A DNA stretch of 64,000 nt. Source: Acanthosepion esculentum (taxonomy: Eukaryota > Mollusca > Cephalopoda > Sepiida > Sepiidae). The stretch is from positions 311,001-375,000 of the forward strand of contig OZ038511.1 in assembly GCA_964036315.1 (NCBI GenBank). Direction: 5' to 3'. Shown here one piece after another: positions 1 through 11,634 of the stretch (positions are counted from its first letter, which is position 1; each line of letters opens with the position of its first letter). Under the pieces are notes generated by a model. That model did no database searches and was not told the DNA's origin. It saw only the letters and a list, made by a program, of their open reading frames with translations. Made by a program: the position numbers and the translations under genes.

Positions 1-655
1 AGTGTGGCAGAAGAGGTTTGAGAAGAAGAGAAGTTACATTTAATCATTTTGACAGTGAAAGGGTGGGACTGAGATGCCAGTCTGGTAGATCGTTTAAATT
101 CATGTAGTTCAGGAACCAGCAAAAATAGCTTGTCAGAACAGTTGCCATAAAAATACTTGTAGAAGAGACAGAGGGTGGCCACAGCACATCTGTGGGTTAG
201 CGATTGTAGACTAGATGCCAGATCAGGACATATCATCTTACATATTCGTCTCTGGATTTTGTCAAGGAGCTTGAGACATACAGCGGGAGCAACAGACCAT
301 ACATGACAGCAATATTCCATGCAAGGACAGATGGTTGATTTATAGATTTGAAGGATGGACTCAGATGAGAAAAACTTTCTGGCATGACACAGAGCCAACT
401 TTCCTTGCAGTACATGATACTATTGATTCAATATATTTATTCCACCTCATGTCAGTGGACAGTGTGAGACAAAGCAGGCGTAACGAGGTTCTCTCGAGGA
501 ATTGGAAATAAGTCATTCTAATAAGAGGCAGGAAGGGTTCTCTGTGGTGGGTAAAGAACAGTTTCGTTTTGGAGGCATTAAAGTTTACAAGCCATTTCCT
601 GCCCCAGTCAACCACAGATTGGGGGTCTTTTTTGAGTTCAGCAGTCATCTTAAAA
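1..655 (-). pseudogene. Jockey-like LINE, 3' reverse-transcriptase fragment (decayed)
   Basis: Read on the minus strand, this is the C-terminal part of a non-LTR reverse-transcriptase ORF. Recognisable pieces in order are LKKDPQSVVDWGRKWLV and NFNASKTKLFFTHHREP (about 540-640), a segment with TDMRWNKYIESI (about 420-470), and towards position 1 a tail with FYKYFYGNCSDKL. The frame shifts near 360-415 and no single frame covers the fragment. The same protein words recur in the plus-strand copy at 6.34-7.25 kb and in the fragment at 30.75 kb, so these are copies of one family. The catalytic YADD box is absent, because this copy starts downstream of it; its 3' end lies beyond the window edge. 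Assignment to the Jockey/CR1-like group rests on general resemblance; the precise clade is uncertain. Confidence 0.8.
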
Positions 656-1672
656 TTTAAAAATTGTACAGTACATAAGTTTAGAGTTTTTCACTTCACA
701 AATAAAAAAATTAATTTTCAGATGAACACAGCAATTTTGTCTTAGCAAAAACAAGACCCAAAAGATGACATCATGCTAATGTCAAAACTACTCAGAAATA
801 AGAGAGACACATCAACATGGTAATTTTCTGTCTTTCCTTAATAAGGATACAAAAAACTCATCTGTAAATATTAGAGGATCCTATTCAGAATAAGTAGACA
901 AAACTTGTCTAAATTGTTTAATGAGACATGTCTTTATATATGGTTTGTTCAGATAGCAAGAATCCACCAAACATATTTTGTTTAATTTAACCCACAATAT
1001 ATGTCTGTTTAATGTTCTTGTGCATTTGTCAAATAAAAGATGTTTTGTACATTCAAATAAAAAAAATTGTGTATAAACTGTCCAAAGTCCATGTTTTTTA
1101 ATTTTGTTCCAGTCGTTTCAATCGTCTCAGTGATTCACAAGAACTTGATGTTGTCAGTGTGACAGACCAGATTTTGTTGGTGACTTCTTTGCATTCTTAT
1201 GGATACAGGAGTTGGATTGGTCACTGGAAAGAACAGCAGATTTCTAGAAAAACTTCCTTGTTTTTTTTTACTATGAGTCTGCAGATTGATGGAAATTTTT
1301 ATTGCTGCAATAAGTTCTGAGAGCAGCCTCTTATACAGTGGTCATTACTGCAGGAGGTGAGGGTTGTTTTTTTGGAAATCCCTCCATCTCATAACATTTT
1401 CTGTTAAGATTCCCAAAGCATGTTGCAGTTAATGTGTTTGGGCTGTAAAGAAATTATAACTTATTTATATATCTATGAATATAAATATTTATATTTCTCT
1501 GTTCTCACTTATGCAACATATTGTTTACTTCGCATTCATAAAAACAAAATTATGATCAAATTCATTATTTACTAACCAAATTTTCCATGATTGCTGCATG
1601 TCACACATTTTTATTGTAAGAAAAAGATGATTGATTTTAAATCATTATTATAATGATGCATTTCAATATTAC
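656..1672. other. Unassigned AT-rich sequence
   Basis: No open frame or repeat that I can assign. The stretch is AT-rich with short homopolymer runs. Confidence 0.4.
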
Positions 1673-2014
1673 TCTATGATCTTGCTGATGTGACCTCCAT
1701 CTTCAGGTTTTCTCTTTCTATATTTTGGATAGGAGTCATTCACTTGTTCAAATTTAATTTGAATCAAAAGTGAAAAAAAATTCAGTGGTATGTGGGTGTG
1801 CAAAAGCAGCTTGAGCTGACTCCTTTGATATGTATTTGATGCAAAACTTGATTGACTCAAGTGATGAACAGATTTTAGCAGTTGAATTGTTACAATAAAT
1901 ATGTATTGTAAAGCACTACCCTCTGACTAGTGATTTCTTGCTCAATTTGGTGTTTATATTCTCTTTGATCTTGCAAATGTGACCTCCATCTTCTGGCTTT
2001 CTCTTTCTATATTG
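1673..2014. repeat. Pair of about 55-bp direct repeats, 287 bp apart
   Basis: The segment at 1673-1727 recurs at 1960-2014 with a few mismatches. Both contain TGACCTCCATCTTC followed by TTTCTCTTTCTATATT. The DNA between them is AT-rich with no frame I can assign. The pair could be the duplicated end of one unrecognised element or a simple local duplication. Confidence 0.6.
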
Positions 2015-2074
2015 ATCAAAATGAAATATACTTATCCAAGTACCCTGAATAATGTAGTTTAAGAATATATATGG

Positions 2075-2152
2075 TTATGGTGGTTTATCTCCAAAACCCT
2101 AGGAGGAGTTTGATAACAAACAGACAGACAGACAGAGACTTTATATATATAT
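2075..2152 (+). repeat. Repeat tail with (CAGA)n and (TA)n
   Basis: The stretch reads GGTGGTTTATCTCCAAAACC, then GAGTTTGATAACAAA, a short (CAGA)n run and a (TA)n run. It looks like the 3' tail of an interspersed retroelement, because a unique segment grades into simple repeats. No coding part is attached, so the family is not determined. Confidence 0.4.
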
Positions 2153-3385
2153 AGATTATATTTTTTGGGGAGGGTACAAAATTTTATTATAGCAATTAAA
2201 ATAGACATTTTTATTGAGGAGCAAAAAGAAAAAATATTAGAATTACTACAAATGGTGAACAGAAATGATTGGAAAAGAAAAAAGCAAAAAAAAGTTGAGC
2301 AGTTTTCATTTCTCATTCTTCAGTTTGATTAAGGGAGATACACAGTGACTAAAATAGAAAAACTTTAATGAAGATATATTTATATTATTAACATACAAAT
2401 ATATCCATATAACCAAACCATATAAAAATCAAAAAGCCACTTCAATATACAGAGAAAAGTGTTTGAAGACTTAATATATATGGTCACTATTACTTTTGAA
2501 TAAAAGTCTGAATGTGCCATATACCATACCTATGAATGCTAATGGGTATGTCCCAATTCTCATAAATACGTTGGACACTATTGTAAGTGGGAGTAATATG
2601 CTGTCTATGTAGTCCACCAGGAGCAGTGGTTTACCTACTTTATGCTGCTGGTGAGTATTGTAGTTTGTTGATGTTATAAAGATTACCATTCCATTTATTA
2701 ACCCTTTCTAGATTACAACAGAATGCAAACAGCTTCCAAGTGAAAACATATTGTCATAGTAGGATATAACACATTAGGATTATTTATTAGATATTCTGCT
2801 ATTGCAGACCTGGATTTATTTACCTATGAACATTATAAAATTGACTCTTAAAAATACTAGCTGGCACATGTTGATTTATTTCCTTCTCCAACCTTTAAAT
2901 AGTTCTACCTCTACAGTCAGCATCACATTCATATTTAAAGCAATAAAAAAACGAAATATAATGAAATGGTAGAAAATCATTATGGATTGATCTTATTGCC
3001 TTTTCTACCCAAGCATTATGTGGATTAGTAGTTGGATAACAATTTTTTTTTACACTAGCATATATATGTTTAGCAAACATCATACTTACATTGCCAATCC
3101 ATGCCAACTGCAAATACATACAACATTTATTAGGACCCAAGACCCAAGACTTTGTTTGCAAAATTGTACAATCTTAGCATGAATGCTAGATTGCATAACG
3201 TCAAGAGGTTAACCATTATCACATCAAACTTTCATAATGAATTCAATTTTAGAATCTATTTTTGTCTTTGAACAAAAGCATTGGCACAATGATGCAAAGT
3301 CTTAATGAGGTTCATCTTTCATTGTCTGGGACAGAATAAGTCTCAACAGATATTTTCTTCTATAAGCCATGTTACTTCACTACTT
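2153..3385. other. Unassigned AT-rich sequence
   Basis: I see nothing assignable. The short frames on the minus strand at 2059-2316, 2471-2689 and 2895-3161 match no family I recognise and have ordinary AT-rich composition. Confidence 0.4.
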
Positions 3386-3389
3386 GGGA

Positions 3390-3860
3390 AAACATGGCTC
3401 TCCACAACTTTATATCCTTTACAGCGTTTAGTAAGGTTTGTCTTTTCACCAACCCTCCAAGTCCCTGTGTAACATCCATTTACACAAGCTTGTTAGGTAG
3501 GTTGATCATGGCTCTCCCCAACTTCCTATCCTTTATATCTCTTAGTAAGTTTTACCTTTTCCCTCTCACTCATTGTTTTGCCATTCATTTAAACACACTT
3601 GTTAGGTAGTTTACTCACTATTTCCCTCCGTCTTTCTTGCTCTCATTATTTTCTGTGAATGTCAAATTTTCCAAGTCTTCTTTCTTCATTATGTGCTTGA
3701 GAAATTTCAACTTTCTCTTTCTGTTTTGAATTATAAGCATCCATTTTGTTTCTGTTTTCCTTAAACAGGTTCAGTCTATGATATTATCAACATCCTTCTG
3801 TCGAATCAAATTTGTGTTCCCACAAGTCTCCTCCTCTTCATCTGAAAGGAGAAAGGCCAG
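3390..3860 (-). pseudogene. RTE-type LINE, 3' end of ORF (decayed)
   Basis: Minus-strand frames show the C-terminal region of the RTE family that is clearest at 42.5-44.1 kb: KLKFLKHIMKKEDLENLTFT, LTSLCKWM and DIKLWRAM, matching KFLGQIMKVG, SSLNEWMAE and DRKLWRV there. Several stops and frame changes make it non-functional. The terminal portion appears twice: the segments around 3390-3480 and 3505-3605 both contain GGCTCTCC-CAACTT, a local duplication of about 115 bp. Confidence 0.65.
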
Positions 3861-4372
3861 CATTCACTGGCCTAAGTACTATTATTACATAATATAATAA
3901 TTCAGTAGTATATTTCTTGTTTCTAATTAAATTTTTCTGTTTTTTTTTTGCTTAGCTTTTGGAAGGATCAGATCTGACAACCTCATAAATATGAACTGGA
4001 AGAAATTTATCTTTGTTCAACCATTTTTGAAAGTTCAATTGATTTTGTTCGATCATTGTTATCTACTGGGCCCACTTTGACAAACTTCTTGTCAAAAGTT
4101 ACTATCATTTTATTCACATAATCATCATAATCAAGAATCATGACTTTTATCAGGCTTGATAAAAAAAAAACCCAATGATTTATTATAACAAAGAGATGAC
4201 AGTGTATTATGACAGTAAGAATATGTTCACGTTGTCATGTGAATTCAGATGAAGTAACAAATGTATGTGTTGGCAAGATCGTTCATAATAATGCTTTAAA
4301 AATGTTTTAATGACTATAATCATAATGATTCAGGATATGATTAAATGCAGAAAGATGTTTAAAAGAATTTAT

Positions 4373-4396
4373 CTTTTTTTTTTTTTTTTTTTTTTC
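4373..4396. repeat. Poly(T) tract
   Basis: An uninterrupted T run that may be the A-tail of an unrecognised minus-strand retroelement. No recognisable retroelement body sits at its end. Confidence 0.6.
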
Positions 4397-4519
4397 AAAC
4401 AAAATTTACAATGAAGCACAAAAATCACAAACTTTTAAATTGTCAACCAAAACTTTCACTGAGCAAAGAATCACAAAACTGTTTTCCTTTGCTTATATAA
4501 TGAGGGCAGCCATCTTGAA

Positions 4520-4890
4520 GTACGTATCACTGGTCTTTATTGCTTCTTAGCAGGTGAAGATGTAGAATTGTGAACACATTCCTCTGTTTTGATAACAGCA
4601 GAAATATGGGGGTGGCTATCTCTGCCTGTTGCTACTTTACTAGGTCTCTACATGAAATGCTTCTTGCAAATCATCAAAACTCTGTTCGTCATCAGTCATA
4701 TCACTTACTTCTGCAGCTTTGCAAAATGTTATCAAATTCAGCTGGATGGCTTCATCCATACTTGGGGAGGATGCATTGATAATGTACTTTGAAACATTTG
4801 ATGAGAATTGAATATACTTGATATAGCATAGAACTTGATAAACATGAATGGATTCTAGATAGATAATCCCAGTGACCCTCTCCAATCCAA
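4520..4890 (-). pseudogene. Possible transposase C-terminal tail (pogo/CENP-B-like guess)
   Basis: A minus-strand frame (4885 to 4640) ends with an acidic stretch, SMDEAIQLNLITFCKAAEV then SDMTDDEQSFDDLQ. A neighbouring frame continues with ISAVIKTEECVHNSTSSPAK. Acidic tails rich in D and E with a final Lys-rich stretch occur in pogo/Tigger-type transposases and CENP-B-like proteins, so a broken transposase tail is possible. No DDE residues are present and the assignment is a guess. A long conceptual frame on the plus strand here is the shadow of this one. Confidence 0.3.
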
Positions 4891-5054
4891 ACTTTTTAGT
4901 TTCGAGGTATTTTCATGACAAATTATCTAAAGCTAAATAGCTATGATACTTTGGCCTGGGGGCAGCCATTTGCAATCCAAAAGTGTGCATTCACAAGTAC
5001 AATCCTTATAATTCTATTGGCCAAGGAATATTCATGACTTCAGCATGTACTTAC

Positions 5055-5362
5055 GAGTCCATAAGTAATGGACGCCATCTTAATTCCTGGCTCACAGATG
5101 CAGAGAAATTTCACTCCTTGCTTAATTTTCATCTAAAAAGCTTACTCCTAATTTTATTTACATATTCCTTTTTTTGTTGGTAGTAATTCTTTTTTCAAAA
5201 TTTTTTTTCTTTCTCTTTTTTAATTGAAGTGAACTTTGTCTTCCCTCTTTTTTGAAAACTTTGTTTGAATATTAGTTCTTCCAATTTTTTTTTTTCTCTT
5301 CTGACTCATGCAAGTATTGGATGTTATCTTTATTTCTGGGTCACAGATGTGGAGTGTCTGTC
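5055..5362 (+). repeat. Pair of diverged 45-bp direct repeats
   Basis: The segment at about 5064-5110 (TAATGGACGCCATCTTAATT, then a CACAGATGCAGAG end) recurs at about 5310-5360 (TATTGGATGTTATCTTTATT, then CACAGATGTGGAG). A related GGCAGCCATCTTG word lies at about 4506. They appear to be pieces of one decayed repeat. Confidence 0.45.
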
Positions 5363-5479
5363 TTCAACAAGAAGTGCATGTTGGCACTTAATCGAAGTTG
5401 AAATTTTATATTTCAGTTTCAACTCTTAGTGCTATGCTGCTGGTTTGTTTTTTTTTTTTCTAAGTGTGTGCATGTGTGT

Positions 5480-5984
5480 GTGCAATAGGAGTAGATAGAC
5501 TTTCCTATTGCCTGGTCAATACTCCTCCACCTTCTCTTGAACAGGGGTAGAGGCTCATCCATTGTTTCCTGTTTAGGAAGGGGATCTTGAATCTTTCCTT
5601 TTCTCTGGTCTCTGTAGTAGTGCTGTTGTGAATCTCTTGTGATGTGCATGGTTTGTGGCAATCTCTCTTCATACTGAGGGTACCGGGTTGACAGTTTTCT
5701 GGTTGCTGTTCCCGACTGGTAGTTAAGAACCCGAACCCTTGTGTAGCATCTTGAGAGACAGCTCTGATCAACAGTTGCATAACATCAGGGTTCTTAGAGT
5801 GCCATGTCATGAATAGAAGGTCTCTCTGCACGCACATCTGAGGCCATATTATGTTGCAGTCTGTGCCAGTCCCTTTCTGTCCATGTCGCATACAATGACC
5901 ATCTGCTACTATTAGTTTAGGCCTTTTTATTATCATAAACATAACCATAAACAATCAAAAAATAAACCTAAACCAGCTAAAAAA
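5480..5984. other. GC-richer stretch just upstream of a LINE copy
   Basis: This segment is clearly less AT-rich than its surroundings and directly precedes the LINE endonuclease region. It is plausibly the LINE 5' UTR or first part. The 149-codon minus-strand frame at 5505-5954 has low-complexity Met/Ile at its start and matches no family I know; I do not call it a gene. Confidence 0.35.
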
Positions 5985-7350
5985 AATCACCTAAACCCTA
6001 AAACATTTCCTTTTCCAACATTCATGGCATTCGTACCAATTTTTGCAGTGTGGAATCATTCCTCTGAAAAGTTTCTTGATATACTAGCTCTCTCTGAGAC
6101 CAACCTTAACTTAGTCTTAATGAGGTTCAGTCCCCTCCTCTGATTTTTCGATTCAAGGTTACCTTCCTCTCCTTAGAAAGGACTCTAAAATCCACATACA
6201 TAAGGAGTTTATGTCCGGGATCATCTTCCACTTATTAAGGAACTTTCGTAAGCTTCAGGTATATGGTATTACAAGACAATTATTTAGCTTAATACAATCA
6301 TACCTGCAAAACTGTGAAATGAAGATTGTCCTAATTTGTTTCTCCTCCAGTTCTTTCATATGAACACTGGTGTTCCCCAAGGTTCTATCCTGGGTCCTAC
6401 ACTGTTTCTAATCTTCATCAACAATCTTCCTGATGTCATCAGTTCCCAAGTAGGCTTCTATGCAGATGACACTACTATTAACTCTTGTCTCAATAGTAAA
6501 TCTGGCATTGCTGACAAAGCTAACCTGACCATTGGTCTAAAAAAGGATCTCCAATCTGTGGTTGACTGGGGCAGGAAATGTCTTGTAAACTTTAATGCCT
6601 CCAAAATGAAACTGCTCTCATTTACTCATCATAGAGAACCCTCTATGCCTCCTATGACCAATTCCATAAGAGTGTCTCTCTGCACCTTCTTGGTCTCACG
6701 TTTTCCACTGACCTGAAGTGGAACAACTACATTGAATCAATAGCTTCATCTACTGCTAGGAAAGTTGGTTCTCTGTGTCGCACCAGAAGGTTTTTCTTAT
6801 CTGTGTCCATCCTTCAAATCTACCATTTGTCCTTGCATTGAATACTGTTGGCATATATGGTCTGGTGCCCCTATTGTTCATCTCGAGGTCCTCAACAAAA
6901 TCCAGACTTATATGCAATGTGATAGGTCCTGATCTGCCATCTCATCTACAGTCACTTTCTCACAGATGTGCTGTGGCTTCCCCCTGTCTTTTCTACAGAT
7001 ATTTTCATGGCAACTTTTCTGATGAACTGTTTACACTGGTGCCCAAACTGCATAAATTTAATGTGCTACTAGGTTGGCATTTCAGTCCCACGCTTTTACT
7101 GTTGAAACTGTTAAATATAACCACCTCTTCTACTCCAACAGCTTGTACTTCCCAAAAGTGGAACTCCCTTCCTCTTGCTTGCTTCTATGATAGCTATAAT
7201 CCTCAAATATTCAAATGTAATGTCAATCGACATCATCTGATGCCTTGATCCTGATCCCTGTCCTTCTCTATATCTGTTCCTCAAACACCCCTCTTTACTC
7301 TTGCTCTCACTCTCTGTAACCCCTTGCATGCTAGTAGCATTCCCACCTTG
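5985..7350 (+). pseudogene. Jockey-like LINE with endonuclease and RT remnants
   Basis: Plus-strand copy of the LINE at 1-655. From about 6060 it reads LDILALSETNLN, a typical apurinic-like endonuclease word. After an internal loss near 6245-6340, the RT begins with GVPQGSILGPTLFLIFINNL. The catalytic box FYADDT is intact at about 6461-6478. DLQSVVDWGRKCLVNFNAS follows. Frameshifts near 6700 and 6775 break the frame, and the tail (CNVIGPDLPSHLQSLSHR) runs to about 7248. The last 100 bp are a CT-rich 3' UTR ending near 7350. The endonuclease and RT N-terminal parts are mostly missing, so it is dead. Confidence 0.85.
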
Positions 7351-7654
7351 CTTGAGGTGAAATGCTTAAAAGAAAAAAGTAATTTGAAGTGGCAGATAGT
7401 GTATTGCCTGCAGTTACTGAGAAAAGATTGTGAATATGTTCGGCAATGATCTACAGTAAACCATTTGTTCTCTGGTACTGGTGTTCTTTTTCTTCCCTCT
7501 CCAGTGATCTCATTCGGAAGTCTTTCTTTGTGTTTCTATTACAGAATCGACCTACTCACAAGAACATTTATTTGTTTGTTTGTTTAGCAACATATCAATT
7601 CCTTATAGGAAAATTTAATGCAGAAATTTAAGTTTCTTGGTAGCATTAGTAATT

Positions 7655-7762
7655 TCTTTCACAAAAATATATTGCTGGTAAATTTTCTATTTTTATTAAA
7701 AAATAAAACATTGTTGGTAATTTTTTGACTATGAAAATTTATTGCTGATATTTGTATTATGA
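7655..7762 (+). repeat. Short tandem repeat with ATTGCTGGTAA core
   Basis: Three imperfect units of roughly 30-40 bp, each carrying ATTGCTGGTAA or a close variant followed by a T/A-rich linker. The reverse complement of the same unit occurs at 52.89-53.01 kb and singly at 51.64 kb, each time next to the repeat body annotated at 8195-8355 here. Confidence 0.6.
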
Positions 7763-7837
7763 CATCTGACCAAAATGAATGGAATTTTGTCTGTTTATAT
7801 AAATAAGCAGAGTTAAATGGCATTGACAAGAGTTAGC

Positions 7838-8192
7838 ATTAGGTCAATTGCTAAGTGTACCTTCATGTCGGAAACCTTCTATTTCATTACTTACCTACGA
7901 GTTTGTCTTATTTATTTATTTCTGTTATCTCAAAAACACCAGATACAACAATAGATAAGTAAGACACTGATATAGATAGATATGAATCGAGTGAGATAGA
8001 TAAGCAAGAGACTGACAGATAAACTGGCCTTGTGCCACATCCAGCTCTGTGGGGGAGCTCGGGTAAATACCGAGTTTACATTAGGTCAATTGCTAAGTGC
8101 ACCTTTGTGTAGTAAACCTTCTATTTCATTACTTATCTACAAGTTTATCTCCCTTATTTCTCTCTCTTATCTCAGACATGAGATACAACAAC
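7838..8192 (+). repeat. Tandem duplication, about 240-bp spacing
   Basis: The segment starting with TTAGGTCAATTGCTAAGTG at about 8079 repeats the one at 7839 (TTAGGTCAATTGCTAAGTG also), each continuing with AAACCTTCTATTTCATTACT and a related 70-bp end. A GC-richer spacer with (GATA)-like repeats lies between the two copies. Confidence 0.7.
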
Positions 8193-8194
8193 TA

Positions 8195-8355
8195 TAAAAA
8201 TGTATTTTTATACTTTCATACTATTTTGATCCCAGTTTGCCTATAGCTGGGACCCTAACAGGTGCTACCACCCTGGATCAACATCAATTAAGAGATGATT
8301 CCATGCTCCTCAAAACCTCCCAATCAGAGTTTATTGTCATACCTATGGTATGCAA
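8195..8355 (+). repeat. Dispersed repeat, family A (copy 1)
   Basis: Contains CATAGCTGAGACCC-like sequence (here CTATAGCTGGGACCC), then TCCATGCTCCTCAAAACC and TCAGAG. The same order occurs in reverse at 51.4-51.66 kb and 52.65-52.87 kb. The family is not coding, and I saw no tRNA promoter boxes. Its origin is unknown. Confidence 0.7.
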
Positions 8356-8404
8356 GAATATTTCACCCAGTTAGTATCACCCACCTTGTATATATCATGC
8401 CTCA

Positions 8405-8480
8405 CCTTAAATTCTGATGAAGGTATTGTGTCGTTGCCAAACATTTGTGGATCTCATTGTTGGACACAGCTAAAAGTGAG
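8405..8480 (+). repeat. Repeat segment with CTGATGA...AAAC stem-loop
   Basis: At 8414-8441 CTGATGAAGG is followed by a 9-base loop region and TGCCAAAC, so that GGTA can pair with TGCC. The arrangement resembles that in repeat family B at 51.9 kb. It is probably the edge of a decayed retroelement; no coding part is attached. Confidence 0.4.
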
Positions 8481-8759
8481 GTTTTATCCTTTGCTGTTAC
8501 ATTGTACCAGTAAACTGGCTTCAGCAAAGAACTCTGCTTCTTTGCAATAATCCTCTTTGTAATACTTTTGCACCATTCTATTTCTGAATGAATCACATGC
8601 CCAATGTGACTCATCCACAAAGTCCTTAAAACCCTTTCTGCTATTATTCGTGAGGTGATTGACTTGAGTGGTTTCTTTCAAATAATGGAGAATCAAGTTG
8701 GTATATGACACTTGCAGAGTAAAATGCTGAAATAAAGGTGGCTAAATTGAGAAAGATAC

Positions 8760-10540
8760 AGCTCCCCAATCAATAAGTGTCAACTAATACCCGTCACCAA
8801 AATGCTCACTGTCCATTTTGGGATGGTGTCACTTGTAATTTTTGTTTTTGCCAATGCACTGGTGCCCCATTTATTATTTGATGTGCTTTACATTTTTAAT
8901 AATCAATTTTATTTTGAAGAGTAAACTTGCTTAATTAAATACAGTGATCTTTTCACTTCGATATGTCTACTATGTTGATGGTTATCTATTATATGAGTGG
9001 TTCCTAATTGTTCCACAACAGCAGGCACATATCAGCATTATGAACTCGGTTTCTTTTTAAACAATACTGAATCCTCTTTGTGGTACCTTAGATAATCTGC
9101 TCTGTTCTTCTCAGACTTCACAAGTTAAACATTAACAGAAAGATTATACTCCTCAGCTTAAGCTTCAGGGTTCCTAATGCCTGAGGGATTCCTGAGGCAA
9201 CTTTTTTTAATGAGTGAATTTTTCAACAAAAGTGAAAAGTTTTTTTTTAAGTGATTGTTTTTAAAATAAGGTCATTTTAGTGATAGATAAAATCCTAAAC
9301 CAATGGGTTTTGACCTCACCAGAATCTATTCATAACCTATATTTTGGCAGTTGAATCCTGAATCTATAGTTGCTGATTCCAAAAGAGACCTTATACCTGT
9401 TCAAGCTTCAGGGACCCCAAAAATGCAGGTCTCTCACTGATACTCCTTGATTAGCACATCAGTGTTATTCTTGCCTAACAAGTGAAAGTGTTAGCTAGCC
9501 AATAAAATCAGTCCTCAGAGACAACACCTCTATTTGCCATAGAAGAGCCAAATTAATTCTTTCATGTGCTGTTAATAATCAGTAAATCTTTCACAGCCAG
9601 TACCTACTTTACTGATTATTCTAAAATTTGATCAATGATTCTTTATACTTGCAACAGACGATAAACTAATATATATGCCAATATCATTCTGCAAATAGAC
9701 TACTGAAAACACAGTTCCCAGCACAGATCTCATTATCAACAGTGCAATTTTGAAACTAAATCTTGATTTTGTAAGGCAGTATCATCTCCCTTTAAAAATA
9801 AATATCTGAAATCATCATAATGACACATGAATATCCATTTGCATACTTTCCTCAAATTGACGATTACACAGACATTCGTATTGGTCCTAAAATGTCAACA
9901 TAAAAGAAAAAGTCGCTTATAGGGATTAGAAGCCTGCGTGTGAGTTGTGTTGATGGGATACCACACCATGTGAGGGATCTGCACCTCTTTGTCATTTCAA
10001 CACATCAGCAAGTGATATCAACAGTGAGTCCTCTAATGATAAGTGACTGGTCAAAATAAGAGATGCCTTGAATATGTCCTCAGAAGAAAAGGACATTCAG
10101 CCTAGTGGAAATACATTTGATGTCCCTTTGGGAGGTGATTCATCAGGTGAGGAGATCGTAGTTGTTCCTGTGAGAAGAAGCAAAGGCTTAAGAAACCTAC
10201 CCCTGGTTGTCACCATTATGATTATGAGATCAGCGGGGAATGTGGCAAAAGAGAAAATCACTAACCAAGAAAAAGGGCATGTGTGTTTTGTATGATATGC
10301 TGAAGACAAAATAACCAAAATAGAAACAAGTCAGCCACAGGCATTGCCATAGATTCATCTTAAATATGCTAATATTGTGTGTCCTCTCCTACTTGTTGAC
10401 CAGTGAAAAAATTGTTCCGTCAATAAAAGCACTTGGTGTTCTTGAATTGGGACGTTTTGCTATCTTGTCTGTCAGCTTGTATGTTGGATTTCTGATATTG
10501 GACCTGAGGTCAGTGCAGTGGATTTAGAAAGAGTTGGATG
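8760..10540. other. Unassigned sequence
   Basis: No recognisable repeat or gene. A 75-codon plus-strand frame at 10068-10295 starts with MNMSSEEKDIQPSG and has a moderately acidic N-terminus. It resembles nothing I know, and upstream DNA gives no support for an exon. An AATAAA hexamer lies near 10421. Confidence 0.35.
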
Positions 10541-10544
10541 AGTC

Positions 10545-10690
10545 TCATGGTGATTACAAAGGTATTTGGAGTGATCACTAGTGATGGTGATTTTATACCT
10601 CCATTCATCTCCCCACAGGGCCTCAGACTCAACATGGAGGCCTGGGTCAAGAGTATGGCTGCTGGAAGACCCTGTTTGAAGAAATAGAAG
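10545..10690 (+). pseudogene. Tc1/mariner-superfamily transposase fragment (central part)
   Basis: The frame from 10562 reads VFGVITSDGDFIPPFISPQG, then LRLNMEAW and ends AAGRPCL. This order, V-F-G-V-x-S-x-G-D ... P-P ... G-L-R followed by A-G-R-P, is typical of the region between the first and second catalytic aspartates of mariner-like DDE transposases. The next residues would carry the QQDSAP box with the second Asp, and they are missing. The piece is about 45 residues of a protein of roughly 340. It may belong to the same family as the fragment at 59.6 kb, which supplies the N-terminal part. Confidence 0.6.
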
Positions 10691-10699
10691 AAGGCTGTT

Positions 10700-11580
10700 T
10701 TTCTGCTGTCATCTGCTGAGTGTGGTCATTCTGAAGTGCTATGTTGGTTTTTCTTCCTTCTTCCCTTGCCTCTTCACATAGCATTGCTAACATAAAATGA
10801 TCATGTTTGTTTTTTTTGCAATAGTCACATAAGCATTCTGATAACAAGCGTATCACATCAGATAAACATACATAGTTTTATGTCTGTAAGAAAACCTAAA
10901 AACTCTTTCAAATACTCTGGGGAAATTAAGAAAACTGTTTACTCCTTGCCAATTAAATAATTTCTTTATTGTTGTCATAATATTATCTTGATGTTTTTAT
11001 TTGATGAAGCATTGTTAACCAGTATTAATTTTGAACTAGTATTTCTTTCAGCCACTTTTCACTCATAGTATTAGTAGTAATATTATCTTTATTCCTTATC
11101 AGATGATGTATTGTCAAACATTAGGTTAATTGGTTAAGGTCATAAAATGACTGAGTAGTTGTAACATAAAACAACTGAAATTAAGATGAAAGAAATATTT
11201 ATTGCAGTATCTTGTCTATCATGCAAATGCACTCTTCATGCATTAAAAAATCGGATAATTCAAAAGGTAATATTTATCCACATGACAGCATTTTAATGTT
11301 GGAAATATATTTTTGCCATTGGGGATAATATCAGGTTTTGTGATTTTTGATCAACCATACATTGATTAATTTTCATTGACTCTCATGTTTTGCTAACAGT
11401 TTATCTATGAAAGATTTTAAAGATTTTTTTTCTATTGGTAGACACCAATTGCAATCAAATTAATTGTGTATTTTGTAAATTCTCATTAGAAACAGTCTAA
11501 AGACAAAGATTAGGGCAATAATCCAAATGTAAATAGTGTAAATAATATACCATGACATGTTTTGTATTTCAGAAAGTGAT
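10700..11580. other. Unassigned AT-rich sequence
   Basis: I see no gene or named repeat. A 69-codon minus-strand frame at 10647-10856 overlaps the end of the transposase scrap and is not convincing. Confidence 0.35.
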
Positions 11581-11598
11581 AGAAACTTGTGTGTGTGT

Positions 11599-11622
11599 AA
11601 TATATATATATATATATATAAA
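11599..11622. repeat. (TA)n microsatellite
   Basis: A TA dinucleotide run directly preceded by a short (GT)n tract and followed 13 bp later by the fold-back at 11635. Confidence 0.85.
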
Positions 11623-11634
11623 AGTGAACATAGA

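Noticed and set aside
5505..5954. 149-codon minus-strand gene
   Set aside because: No recognisable domain, no exon signals, and it lies just upstream of a LINE copy, so it is more likely non-coding LINE-related sequence.
10068..10295. 75-codon gene with acidic start
   Set aside because: No homology that I recognise and no splice or promoter support; left as unassigned sequence.
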